From a virus, in the IMG/VR virus record IMGVR_UViG_3300024348_000105, positions 1-40,368 of that record: a DNA stretch of 40,368 bases; one strand, 5' to 3'. Position numbers and translations under genes: made by a program. Each line of letters begins with the position of its first letter. Within the stretch, counting starts at the first letter, position 1. The notes below the pieces were generated by a model, which worked only from the letters and a program-made list of their open reading frames with translations, was not told the DNA's origin and made no database searches. Shown here one piece after another: positions 21,823-29,048 of the stretch.

Positions 21823-22206
21823 ATGGCACTAACTTATGTATATGCAGTAACATCGCTTAAAAAGACCACTGATGGCAGCATCAACAATGTTGTGGTTCAA
21901 ACAAATTGGACTTGCACTGGCACTGATGAAGATGGTGACAGCGGCGTATTTAACGGCGCTACTCCTTTTCCATTGTCAAGCGTTGACCCTGACAATTTCA
22001 TTCCTTATGAGGAATTGACTGAAGCAGACATTATTGCATGGATACAAGCAGTGGTAGTTGGTTCTTATAAAGACCACATTGACGGGCAAATTAATAAGCA
22101 AATTGCCTTAATCAAAGACCCTGTTGTTGAAGTGCCAAGCAATGAACTGCCTTGGTCGCCACCAACTGAACCAGAACTGGACGCTGTAAATGAACCCGCA
22201 ACTTGA
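21823..22206 (+). CDS. Small phage virion-associated-type protein
   Basis: 127 aa. ALTYVYAVTSLKKTTDGSINNVVVQTNWTCTGTDEDGDSG at the start and LTEADIIAWIQAVV...HIDGQINKQI in the middle match a widespread short phage family usually located among tail-fibre genes (possibly DUF7936; not checked). The C-terminal PPTEPE tail is probably disordered. It likely assists fibre assembly or forms part of the virion. GGAGTTAATTAA precedes the ATG. Confidence 0.65.
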   Translation: MALTYVYAVTSLKKTTDGSINNVVVQTNWTCTGTDEDGDSGVFNGATPFPLSSVDPDNFIPYEELTEADIIAWIQAVVVGSYKDHIDGQINKQIALIKDPVVEVPSNELPWSPPTEPELDAVNEPAT

Positions 22207-22381
22207 TAAATTGGTAGACGCAGACGAACAGCCACAAGAGCCAACATTGGCGTTGAATGTAAGCATCAACGAAATTAATGTTATCTTGGCTGCTCTTGCT
22301 GAATTGCCTCATCGCGTATCTGACCCCATTATGCGTAAGCTAATGGAACAGGCGCAGAGCCAGTTGCCCAAGCCTAATTAA
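22190..22381 (+). CDS. 63-aa small protein coupled to preceding fibre accessory
   Basis: A small protein ending in the segment INEINVILAALAELPHRVSDPIMRKLMEQAQSQ, a helical motif I associate with short phage proteins encoded after the preceding family. Its ATG lies 17 bases before the preceding stop, and its stop overlaps the next ATG (TAATG). Role unknown; probably structural or an assembly factor. Confidence 0.6.
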   Translation: MNPQLDKLVDADEQPQEPTLALNVSINEINVILAALAELPHRVSDPIMRKLMEQAQSQLPKPN

Positions 22382-23412
22382 TGAATGCATCAGACCAACT
22401 CCTTGACCTTTTAACAATCCGACAGCTTCTGTTGGAGCGCATTATTGCTGGCGAGAACATTGCCATTAATAAACAGCTTGATAACATTGCAATAGCAATC
22501 ACTAAGGCGTTAAAGGGCAAGGAGTTGACTGAATACCAAGGCAAGCGGCTAGACAAGGCTATTGCTGAACTAACAATTATTATGAGTATTGAAGCGCCTG
22601 ACCTTGCTGGCATTGCCGCATCAGAAGCTTCTTTTATGAACGCTGCATTTGCCAGCGTAGGCATTGACGCTGTATTGCCGCCTACTAGCGTTATAAACGA
22701 GATAGCTAAATCATCGCTTAGTCAAGGCGCGACCATTGGTAGCTGGTTTACACAATTAAATGAAACCGCAAGGTTTAATATTAACCGCGAGATAAAAAAT
22801 GGCATTAGCCTTGGCTTAACCAATAGCCAGATTGCCAAAGCTATTATTGGCAAGGGCGACAAGGGCGGTGAGCCGCTTGCTAAGGCACGGCGCGATGCAA
22901 TGACCATTACACGCACAGCAACGCAGACTGTAGCTAATGACGTTCGCCTAGCGGGGTATTTAGAGAACGCTGACATCATTAAAGCGGTGCAATGGGTAGC
23001 CACACTGGATAGCCGCACCTCTGACGTATGTATTGCACGCTCTGGCAAAACATGGTCGTTTCCAGACTTTAAACCTTTAGGCCACAGCATACCTTGGAAC
23101 GGTGGGCCACCAGCACACTTTTCATGCCGCTCAACATCTGTTCCAGTTACGCGCTCTATGTCTGAAATAACGGGCAAGGCTGAAGACCAAATAGCTCCGC
23201 GCACCCGCGCAAGCATGGATGGTGCAGTTGCCCAAGACTTAACCTTTGACCAATTCCTAAAGAACAAGCCACCCGCTTTTGCAGATGAAATGCTAGGCAA
23301 GGGCCGTGCTGACTTGTGGCGGTCAAAAAAAATAACATTAAGCCAGCTATTAGACCAGCGTGGCAATCCTTTGACATTAACACAACTGGAAAGCAAATAT
23401 GGAAAACCATGA
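22381..23412 (+). CDS. MuF-like head morphogenesis (minor capsid) protein
   Basis: 343 aa. The N-terminal 160 residues are helical. The C-terminal part holds the Mu F/SPP1 gp7 signature: RTATQTVANDVRLAGYLEN (about 180-198), WVATLDSRTSDVCIARSGKTWSF (207-230), then PWNGGPPAHFSCRSTSVPV (238-258). The Cys and His residues there are typical of the family. These proteins sit inside the procapsid near the portal and aid assembly or DNA ejection. Its location after fibre genes and not directly after the portal is unusual. Confidence 0.84.
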   Translation: MNASDQLLDLLTIRQLLLERIIAGENIAINKQLDNIAIAITKALKGKELTEYQGKRLDKAIAELTIIMSIEAPDLAGIAASEASFMNAAFASVGIDAVLPPTSVINEIAKSSLSQGATIGSWFTQLNETARFNINREIKNGISLGLTNSQIAKAIIGKGDKGGEPLAKARRDAMTITRTATQTVANDVRLAGYLENADIIKAVQWVATLDSRTSDVCIARSGKTWSFPDFKPLGHSIPWNGGPPAHFSCRSTSVPVTRSMSEITGKAEDQIAPRTRASMDGAVAQDLTFDQFLKNKPPAFADEMLGKGRADLWRSKKITLSQLLDQRGNPLTLTQLESKYGKP

Positions 23413-23481
23413 CGATATGGTCAACCATTTCTAAATGTGTTAATAGCAAGCTGATGCAAAGGCAGAGCCGATGCGTTACCC

Positions 23482-23510
23482 GCCCCAGAGGGGCAACAAT
23501 AGTCCAGAGG
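23482..23510 (+). promoter_or_regulatory. Hairpin plus Shine-Dalgarno before scaffold gene (copy G)
   Basis: GCCCC-AGA-GGGGC (23482-23494) followed by AACAATAGTCCAGAGG and the ATG at 23519. It repeats the GGGGCAAC word seen in copy A, with the complementary arm on the 5' side. It could control scaffold expression relative to the MuF gene. Confidence 0.5.
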
Positions 23511-23518
23511 ACAAACTT

Positions 23519-24112
23519 ATGAGCGAAGAAAGAATCACGGAGTTAGAAGCAGCTATCGAAGTGCTGAGCGCCAAGAACAACCAGTTGCTAGGTGAAGTTA
23601 AAACATTCAAGGCTAAAGCTAAAGGTGTAGACATTGACCCTACTGAATACGCAGCGTTGCAGAATGAAAATGACGCGCTGAAGTCAGAACTAACCAAGAC
23701 CACAAAGGATAGCGCAAAGACAATTGAAGCCTTGCAAAAGAACCTGACCGAAAAAGACGGTGCATTGCAATCTTATTTAATTGATAATGGGCTAAACGAT
23801 GCGATGCTGAAGGCGGGTATTAAGCCAGAGTTTATGTCGGCTGCAAAGGCGATGTTAAAGGCAAATACCAAAGTAACGGCGGAAAATGGTCAATATTCTG
23901 CGCTTATGGGTGAAAAGCCGTTGTTTGAAGCAATTACTGAATGGGCCGCTAGTGATGAAGGTAAACACTTTGTTTCTGCTCCCGCTAATTCTGGTGGTGG
24001 AGCCACTGGCGGAAACGGTAATGGTTCACCTATCGCGCCCAAAGGTAACTTAGGTGGTGATAAAGGGCAGCGGGTAAACGCAATTAAAAATATGTTCCCT
24101 GATTTAGCATAA
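23519..24112 (+). CDS. Scaffolding protein (candidate)
   Basis: 197 aa starting at ATG 23519, which has AGAGG at good spacing; an earlier in-frame start would encode the hairpin. The N-terminal 110 residues form a long coiled coil (ERITELEAAIEVLSAKNNQLLGEVKTFKAKA, then NDALKSELTKTTKDSAKTIEALQKNL). The C-terminus is Gly/Asn-rich then basic (GGATGGNGNGS, KGQRVNAIKNMF). A coiled-coil protein immediately upstream of the major capsid gene is the classic scaffold position. It would guide procapsid assembly and then leave. Confidence 0.75.
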   Translation: MSEERITELEAAIEVLSAKNNQLLGEVKTFKAKAKGVDIDPTEYAALQNENDALKSELTKTTKDSAKTIEALQKNLTEKDGALQSYLIDNGLNDAMLKAGIKPEFMSAAKAMLKANTKVTAENGQYSALMGEKPLFEAITEWAASDEGKHFVSAPANSGGGATGGNGNGSPIAPKGNLGGDKGQRVNAIKNMFPDLA

Positions 24113-24124
24113 GGATTTTTAGTT

Positions 24125-25096
24125 ATGTCACTTTCGCAAATGAAAGTATTCAACGAATATGTAATGCCAGCCACTATCGAGACACTCTCGCAAATGGTTG
24201 ACAAATTTAACGGTGCATCCAACGGCGCAATCCGTTTGACCACCACTGGCTTTGACGGTGACTTTTATCAAGAGTCGTTCTTCGCTGCCATTCACTCCGC
24301 GCAGCGCCGTGTAGACCGTTATGCGGCACAAGCCGCTGCTTCGCCAACTGACCTTTCGCAGCTTCAAATCAGCGGCGTTAAAGTTGCTGGTGGCTTTGGC
24401 CCAATCCGTTTTGAGCCTTCGCAGCTTACTTGGTTGCAGAAGCCTACTTCGGAAGGCATTGAAGTTGCATCGCGTAACTTTGCTGAAGCTTTGATGGCTG
24501 ACCAGTTAAACACTGCTATTGCTTGTCTCGTGGCTGCAATTGCTAACCAAAGCACAGCAACAACCGTTGACGTTTCTGCTACTGCCGCACTTAGCTATGC
24601 AACAATGAACAGCGCAAATGCTTTGTTTGGTGACCATTCGTCAAACATCGTTGCCAATGTCATCAACGGCGCAACCTACCACAAGCTTATTGGTCAGAAC
24701 TTGACCAACGGCGCACAGTTGTTTGTTGCACAGAATGTTCAAGTTGTGGACATCCTTGGTCGCCCTGTTATTGTTACTGACGCTCCTGCGCTTTATACCG
24801 CTGGCTCGCCAAACAAGGCACGCGCACTTGGCTTGGCTGATGGTGCGGCTGTTGTTTATGATGGCGGTGACGTTATCAGCAACATCGAAACCAACAACGG
24901 TCAGACCCGCATTGAAACGACGATGCAAGTTGATTACACCTTTGGCGTAGCTGTTAAGGGCTACACTTGGGATGTTACCAACGGTGGCAAATCGCCAACC
25001 GATGGAGAACTTGCAACTGGCACGAACTGGGATAAAGTAGCAACATCCATCAAGCACACCGCTGGTGTTCTTGCTATCGGTGACGCTGCTCTGTAA
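24125..25096 (+). CDS. Major capsid protein
   Basis: 323 aa in the MCP position after the scaffold gene. It is compact, Ala/Asn/Thr-rich, has no low-complexity, and includes FDGDFYQESFFAAIHSAQRRVDRYAAQAAAS, GGFGPIRFEPSQLTWLQKP, and the C-terminal GQTRIETTMQVDYTFGVAVKGYTWD strand region seen in many HK97-fold coat proteins. Codon use is noticeably cleaner than its neighbours (CGC/CGT for Arg, GTT for Val), consistent with very high expression. AAGGA precedes the ATG. A hairpin after the gene (25108-25131) may protect or limit the transcript. Confidence 0.82.
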   Translation: MSLSQMKVFNEYVMPATIETLSQMVDKFNGASNGAIRLTTTGFDGDFYQESFFAAIHSAQRRVDRYAAQAAASPTDLSQLQISGVKVAGGFGPIRFEPSQLTWLQKPTSEGIEVASRNFAEALMADQLNTAIACLVAAIANQSTATTVDVSATAALSYATMNSANALFGDHSSNIVANVINGATYHKLIGQNLTNGAQLFVAQNVQVVDILGRPVIVTDAPALYTAGSPNKARALGLADGAAVVYDGGDVISNIETNNGQTRIETTMQVDYTFGVAVKGYTWDVTNGGKSPTDGELATGTNWDKVATSIKHTAGVLAIGDAAL

Positions 25097-25107
25097 GTAA
25101 GGGAAAC

Positions 25108-25131
25108 GGGGCTGTCCAGTTGGATGGCCCC
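25108..25131 (+). terminator. Stable hairpin after major capsid gene (attenuator or stabiliser)
   Basis: GGGGCTGTCC pairs with GGATGGCCCC across an AGTT loop, giving ten pairs (two G-T). No T-run follows (CTAACCTTAATG), so it is not a strong intrinsic terminator. It lies between the most highly expressed gene and the small gene at 25155. Partial attenuation or 3'-end protection are both reasonable. Confidence 0.55.
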
Positions 25132-25154
25132 TAACCTTAATGAAAGGATTGTTT

Positions 25155-25406
25155 ATGGCTAAAATTATTTATGAGCCACATCCAGTAAGCGTATCGCGCA
25201 AAGCAAAGCTTCAAGCTGAAGGCTACAAAATTATTGATGCTATCTTTGCACCCGCTGGAACACCTATTCACGTTAGGCTGGAAGAAGAAGTTGAGCCAGT
25301 AGAGCCAGAAGTAGAAGCTGAACCAGAAGCAGAAGATACGCTAGTAGCGTATGAAGAAGAAGCTGAAGATGCTCCTGCAAAGCGTGGTCGTCCAAAAAAG
25401 GGTTAA
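25155..25406 (+). CDS. Small acidic protein with basic AT-hook-like end
   Basis: 83 aa from ATG 25155, which follows AAAGGA; an ATG at 25140 overlaps that site. The N-terminal half (MAKIIYEPHPVSVSRKAKLQ, IIDAIFAPAGTPIHVRL) may be a small fold. The second half is strongly acidic (EEEVEPVEPEVEAEPEAEDT) and ends KRGRPKKG, an AT-hook-like GRP core. It follows the capsid gene where head-decoration or connector proteins are found. Function is unknown; DNA binding by the tail is inferred. Confidence 0.55.
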   Translation: MAKIIYEPHPVSVSRKAKLQAEGYKIIDAIFAPAGTPIHVRLEEEVEPVEPEVEAEPEAEDTLVAYEEEAEDAPAKRGRPKKG

Positions 25407-25410
25407 TTAA

Positions 25411-25923
25411 ATGGCATTCGTAGTCGAAACAGGGGCTGGTGTCCCAAACGCCAATAGTTATGCTAGTGTTTCGGATGCGGATAGCTATGTAGCTGACCGT
25501 GGGATTACTGGTTGGTCAACGCTTACTAATACCATTAAACAACAGGCGTTGATAAAAGCAACCGATTACCTTGAGGCTACCTACCGTGATGCTTGGAAGG
25601 GTAACAGAATAACTGTAACCCAAACATTATCATGGCCGCGAACTAACGTAATTATTGATGGCTTTTTGTTAGACGCTAATGCAATTCCATTTGCAGTAGA
25701 ATATGCCTGTATAGAAATGGCGCTTCGTGCTTCTACTGGTGAAACGCTAATTGCTGACCAAGGCCAAAAAGTAAAACGTGAAAAAATTGATGTTATTGAA
25801 ATTGAATACCAAGATTACTCTGACCCGTCACAACGCTATATATTTGTAAACCGTATGTTGTCTCCATACATTCTTTCTTCCGTTGATGGTGGTTTAGGTC
25901 AAGTAAGAATTATGAGAACTTAA
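25411..25923 (+). CDS. Head-tail adaptor (DnaT-like/connector family)
   Basis: 170 aa. The start (AFVVETGAGVPNANSYASVSDADSYVADRG) and the helices that follow (IKQQALIKATDYLEATYRDAWKGNRI, LSWPRTNV, AIPFAVEYACIEMALRAS) match the phage connector family often labelled DnaT-like. In that group the protein is the adaptor bound under the portal. Position directly after the capsid genes agrees. It should not be taken as a replication protein. Confidence 0.77.
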   Translation: MAFVVETGAGVPNANSYASVSDADSYVADRGITGWSTLTNTIKQQALIKATDYLEATYRDAWKGNRITVTQTLSWPRTNVIIDGFLLDANAIPFAVEYACIEMALRASTGETLIADQGQKVKREKIDVIEIEYQDYSDPSQRYIFVNRMLSPYILSSVDGGLGQVRIMRT

Positions 25924-25943
25924 CTTTAATTGGAGTGAATTAA

Positions 25944-26291
25944 ATGGCAAATATTGTTTCTACAAGCGTTCAAGGCAGCGGAGCACGAGTTGTTAACCGC
26001 ACTACTCTTTCTGCATCTGATACATTGGTTTATAACGCAAGTGCATCTTCAGTGCTTATTCTTGATAACGTAACTGGCGGCGCACTTACTGTTAACATAG
26101 ACGGTGCAGATGGCACTACAGTGCCTGTGCAGGGCATTGGAAGCGTTAGTGTAGCGGCTGGCTACTCAACTGGCTCAATTGCCGCTTCTGCTTGTGTTGC
26201 TATCCCGCTTGACAGCATTGACCAGTATTTGAAGGGTGTCATTACTGTCACTGGCGGCACTGGTATCAAAGCCACATTGATTGAATACTAA
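25944..26291 (+). CDS. Beta-rich virion protein, unassigned
   Basis: 115 aa (MANIVSTSVQGSGARVVNRTTLSASDTLVYNASASS...). It is Ser/Thr/Gly/Val-rich with alternating strand patterns and no charged helices. That composition suits a small head-decoration or tail-associated beta domain. AATTGGAGTG precedes the ATG. I do not recognise a family. Position between the adaptor and the next connector suggests a structural role. Confidence 0.58.
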   Translation: MANIVSTSVQGSGARVVNRTTLSASDTLVYNASASSVLILDNVTGGALTVNIDGADGTTVPVQGIGSVSVAAGYSTGSIAASACVAIPLDSIDQYLKGVITVTGGTGIKATLIEY

Positions 26292-26295
26292 GTAA

Positions 26296-26649
26296 ATGAT
26301 TAAACAGGCTCAAACAGCGGCTAATTTACTTGCCAAATTTGGTGAGCCTGTAACTGTCACATTTACAAAAGGGGTATTGTATGACCCCATAACAGGTGAG
26401 GCCAACGGCGTTAGTGTCACAAGCACAATTGATGCCGTTGGCTATCCCTCACAATACAAAACAAAAGAAGTAGATGGGGTCGTAATTCAAGCGGGTGATA
26501 TACGACTTATCCTTCAACTAATTACGCCAACTCCTGTCATTGGTTGCCATGTGTCTGTAAATGGCACAGATTACCGCATTATGAACATTCAAAGTATAAG
26601 GCTGTCAGGCCAAGACATTATCTTTATTTGTCAGGTAAGGGCTAACTGA
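26296..26649 (+). CDS. Head-closure/stopper-like protein
   Basis: 117 aa. The sequence (LLAKFGEPVTVTFTKGVLYDPITGEA, VSVNGTDYRIMNIQSIRLSGQDIIFICQVRAN) is the beta-barrel pattern of small head-closure proteins, which usually lie between the adaptor and the tail terminator. In this genome those neighbours are at 25411 and 26806. The stop overlaps the start of the 56-aa gene. The function is inferred from shape and order, not from a diagnostic motif. Confidence 0.62.
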   Translation: MIKQAQTAANLLAKFGEPVTVTFTKGVLYDPITGEANGVSVTSTIDAVGYPSQYKTKEVDGVVIQAGDIRLILQLITPTPVIGCHVSVNGTDYRIMNIQSIRLSGQDIIFICQVRAN

Positions 26650-26819
26650 TGCAAGTAGGCACGCGAGTTTGGTTTCCTTGTGAATGGAATGTAGGAACGC
26701 TTGACAGCATACTGCATGATAACAATGGCGGTATTATTGCTTACATTCTTTTGCTAGATAATGGCGAAAAAGTGGCGGTAGATATGCAAGTAGCGGAGCC
26801 GTTTGATGAGCCTTACTAA
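26649..26819 (+). CDS. 56-aa small beta-barrel-like protein
   Basis: A short ORF (MQVGTRVWFPCEW...) starting in the stop of the preceding gene (TGATG) and ending 14 bases inside the next. The sequence GTRVWFPCEWNVGTLDSI, then YILLLDNGEKVAVDMQ, looks like an SH3/KOW-type strand arrangement. It is coupled on both sides, which supports it. It may be an assembly factor for the connector; unknown. Confidence 0.52.
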   Translation: MQVGTRVWFPCEWNVGTLDSILHDNNGGIIAYILLLDNGEKVAVDMQVAEPFDEPY

Positions 26820-27201
26820 AATTGGCGCTGCGCTATCTACGCAACTTGCAACTCTCAAGCTACCAACGGCGTGGGAAAACGTTCCTTTTAAACCAACGTC
26901 AGGCCAAGCATACCTTGCTGAAAGCCTAATTGCTGGCAACACTATTCCTGTTGGCTTTGCTAACCAAGCCTCTGATGAATTTGGCGGCATATACCAAGTG
27001 CTTGTATATTCCCCTTCTGATGTAGGAAAGGGCGTTGGCCGTGCTACCGCTGATGCCGTGGCCGCTGCATTTGTGCGCGGTCAAAGAATTACCTATGGGG
27101 GCGTTACTGTAACCATCTTATCAACGTCACAGTCCGCCGCTTTTATGTCTGGTGAACGCTGGGTTGTTCCAGTGTCAATTACATACAGAGCATTTGTATG
27201 A
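26806..27201 (+). CDS. Tail terminator (DUF4128/gpU-like)
   Basis: 131 aa, ATG 26806 with GGAG 7 bases upstream. IGAALSTQLATLKLPTAWENVPFKP at the start, GGIYQVLVYSPSDVGKGVGRATADAVAAAFVRGQ in the middle and VPVSITYRAFV at the end match the phage tail-terminator family (DUF4128-type, related to lambda gpU). It caps the growing tail and joins it to the head. It is followed, with a 4-base overlap, by an HK97 gp10-like gene, as in other siphophages. Confidence 0.76.
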   Translation: MSLTKIGAALSTQLATLKLPTAWENVPFKPTSGQAYLAESLIAGNTIPVGFANQASDEFGGIYQVLVYSPSDVGKGVGRATADAVAAAFVRGQRITYGGVTVTILSTSQSAAFMSGERWVVPVSITYRAFV

Positions 27202-27584
27202 CCACATTTGCCTTAGACATTAATAAGTTTATTAAAAAAACAGGCGGTAACGCAGACAAAGTTGTTCGTGAACTATGCTTTAATTTACTCAAAGACATAG
27301 TTTATAACACGCCAGTAGATAGCGGCAGGGCTAAGGCCAACTGGTTTACATCTATTGGCTCACCATCTAATCAAGAAATTGAATTTGCTGGTGGCAAGAG
27401 TGCGGCTGAAGGATTATCTATTGGCCGTGCAATGCCAGATGTTGCCAAAGCTACTGGCAATGTATTCTGGATAAGTAACAACCTTCCCTACATATACCGC
27501 CTTGAGTTTGAAGGCTGGTCTAAACAAGCGGAAGGTGGTATGGTGAGAATTGCTATTGATAACATGAAGCGCGATTTGCGGTGA
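27198..27584 (+). CDS. HK97 gp10-like tail-completion protein
   Basis: 128 aa. The conserved IVYNTPVDSGRAKANWFTSIG (about 35-55) and the later ISNNLPYIYRLEFEGWSKQAEGGMVRIA segment are hallmarks of the HK97 gp10-like family, which helps complete or join head and tail. The ATG overlaps the stop of the tail terminator gene. The order here (terminator, then gp10-like, then tube) is slightly unusual. Confidence 0.8.
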   Translation: MTTFALDINKFIKKTGGNADKVVRELCFNLLKDIVYNTPVDSGRAKANWFTSIGSPSNQEIEFAGGKSAAEGLSIGRAMPDVAKATGNVFWISNNLPYIYRLEFEGWSKQAEGGMVRIAIDNMKRDLR

Positions 27585-27640
27585 TTTGTTTGTCATTCGC
27601 AAGGGTTTTATTTTAGTTTCTTCGTGCATGGAGGTTTTTA

Positions 27641-28093
27641 ATGTCTGATATTGTTTCTTCAGTCGGGACAGTTGTTTCCGTTTCGGTTACTGCTCCCGCT
27701 ACTTATGATGCTACTGGTTTTGCTGCTCTAACGTGGTCTGCCTGTGGCGAACTTGCTGATTTGCCAGCGTTTGGTGCAGAAGCTGCGCTTGCTACTCACA
27801 CGCCTCTTAAAACTGGCGTTGTTGCAAAGCGCCGTGGTTCGCTAAACTATGGTTCTGTTACTTTGACAATGGCTTTGTCTGACACAGACGCTGGTCAGGT
27901 TATTCTAGCAACTAAGGGCAGCGCCGCCGCTGGAGCCAGCGCAAGCGTTTCCGTTAAGGTTGTGCTTGTAAACGGTGACATCCAGTATTTCACTGCTCAA
28001 GTTATGTCTTACAAAACGAATGTCGGCAATGCTGATGCCATCACTATGGCAGAAGTTACGCTTGAAATCGACAATTCGGTCGTTAAGGTTTAA
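27641..28093 (+). CDS. Major tail tube protein
   Basis: 150 aa, GGAGG before the ATG. The protein is Ala/Val/Ser/Thr-rich with strand patterns (GTVVSVSVTAPATYDATGFAAL, HTPLKTGVVAKRRGSLNYGSVTLTMALSDTDAGQ, VTLEIDNSVVKV). These are usual in siphovirus tail tube proteins with one short helix after residue 80. It lies upstream of the tail-assembly chaperones and tape measure, as expected. Codon use is again clean, fitting abundant expression. Confidence 0.8.
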   Translation: MSDIVSSVGTVVSVSVTAPATYDATGFAALTWSACGELADLPAFGAEAALATHTPLKTGVVAKRRGSLNYGSVTLTMALSDTDAGQVILATKGSAAAGASASVSVKVVLVNGDIQYFTAQVMSYKTNVGNADAITMAEVTLEIDNSVVKV

Positions 28094-28104
28094 CGACATA
28101 AAAG

Positions 28105-28159
28105 CTTCCCTGCCGTGGCTGCGTCCGACTACGGCAGGGGAGAACTTTAATCGGACGCA
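28105..28159 (+). promoter_or_regulatory. Predicted RNA pseudoknot (or switchable hairpins) before chaperone gene
   Basis: Stem 1 pairs 28105-28116 with 28131-28142 (12 pairs, one G-T). Nine bases of its loop, 28120-28128 (TGCGTCCGA), are exactly complementary to 28151-28159 (TCGGACGCA). Together they give an H-type pseudoknot layout with very short loops, or two mutually exclusive hairpins. The second arm lies 6 bases before the GGAG site (28166-28169) of the ATG at 28177. That placement suggests control of translation or of transcript processing after the tube gene. Confidence 0.6.
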
Positions 28160-28176
28160 TCGGATGGAGTTTTAAT

Positions 28177-28584
28177 ATGTCTTTTGACCTTAATTCATTA
28201 AAGCCAGTTATGGCTGACGATGGCGCTATTCTTAATATTGTGCATCCCGAAACGGAAGAACTTATTAAGGGTATGACTGTGACCCTGCTTGGACAGGACA
28301 GTAAAATTTACCGCAAGCTTCAACTTGGCAAGCAACAGGCCGCATTGAACCGCATGGCTAAAGGCAAAAAGGCGCTTGACCTTGATGCTGAAAAGCTTTC
28401 GGAAGATAGCATTGACGATTTAGTCAAGCTTACAATTGCATGGTCTGGCTTTGAACTAGATGGCAAAAAGCTTGAATGCAATCCAGAAAACGTCCGCAAA
28501 GTATATGCTGACTGGGCTTGGATTAAAGAACAAGTGCAGGAGTTTGTCGGGAACCGCGCTAACTTTTTTCGCGCAAACGATTGA
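28177..28584 (+). CDS. Tail assembly chaperone, G-like
   Basis: 135 aa. Opening residues SFDLNSLKPVMADDGAILNIVHPETEELIKGMTVTLLGQDS and a helical middle (KLQLGKQQAALNRMAKGKKALDLDAEKL), ending in a typical IAWSGFELDGKKLECNPENVRKVYADWAWIKEQVQEFVGNRANFF segment, match tail-assembly chaperones of the lambda gpG/HK97 type. In the last codons the sequence AAC-TTT-TTT-CGC can shift +1 into the frame that carries the downstream T-like domain. The 0-frame product ends in RAND. It coats the tape measure during tail assembly. Confidence 0.8.
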   Translation: MSFDLNSLKPVMADDGAILNIVHPETEELIKGMTVTLLGQDSKIYRKLQLGKQQAALNRMAKGKKALDLDAEKLSEDSIDDLVKLTIAWSGFELDGKKLECNPENVRKVYADWAWIKEQVQEFVGNRANFFRAND

Positions 28585-29008
28585 ACAACTATCAACTTTC
28601 GTTAAACACGCAGCGTGGTTGAACACAATACCGTCAAAGGCCAAGCGCCCAAGACGAGAAACCAAGTCGGATGCCATGCCTCACGTTGAGGCTGGCACTC
28701 ACTTGCTAGAGATTTTATTTGAAGTTGGGCCATCCAAGCCATCTGGCATGGGCGGTCAAGTTGGTATTGATGAGATTGACCTAGTAGCGTGGCAATATAA
28801 TCAGGGTGTCAACCTTACACCTTGGGAAGCCAAGACGATACGCAGTCTTTCTAAGGACTATGCGTATATGCTGGGACAAGCCAGTGATGCTAATTTTCCG
28901 CCACCTTGGGTAGACCCCAACATTATGACTGACGCAAGGCGAAGTAAAATTGCTGAAGCAATGTCATCATGGGCTGATAGTTTTAATGTGGGCAAGACAA
29001 GTCAATAG
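28562..29008 (+). CDS. Tail assembly chaperone, T-like domain reached by +1 frameshift
   Basis: In the +1 frame the reading runs TFFAQTIEQLSTFVKHAAWLNT on to TEVGPSKPSGMGGQ-like text (actual: FEVGPSKPSGMGGQVGIDE, then LTPWEAKTIRSLSKDYAYMLGQA). The PSGMGG...DLVAW...LTPWE pattern is the second half of siphovirus chaperone fusions. There is no good start codon or ribosome site inside the frame before that text. TTT-TTT-C at 28564-28570 lets Phe-tRNA move from TTT to TTC (+1), as in influenza PA-X (UUU-CGN). Fusion would be about 276 aa (131 plus 145). Confidence 0.78.
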   Translation, partial: TFFAQTIEQLSTFVKHAAWLNTIPSKAKRPRRETKSDAMPHVEAGTHLLEILFEVGPSKPSGMGGQVGIDEIDLVAWQYNQGVNLTPWEAKTIRSLSKDYAYMLGQASDANFPPPWVDPNIMTDARRSKIAEAMSSWADSFNVGKTSQ

Positions 29009-29048
29009 TTTTGCGCTATAAGCAATCACCATTCAGCGAGGTCAAAGC

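Noticed and set aside
22722-23396. 224-codon open frame on the minus strand under the MuF gene
   Set aside because: Mirror of a well-supported gene with clear family motifs; no ribosome site or domain on the minus strand.
25411-25923. DnaT-like replication role for the connector gene
   Set aside because: The family name is misleading; position between capsid and tail genes indicates a head-tail adaptor.
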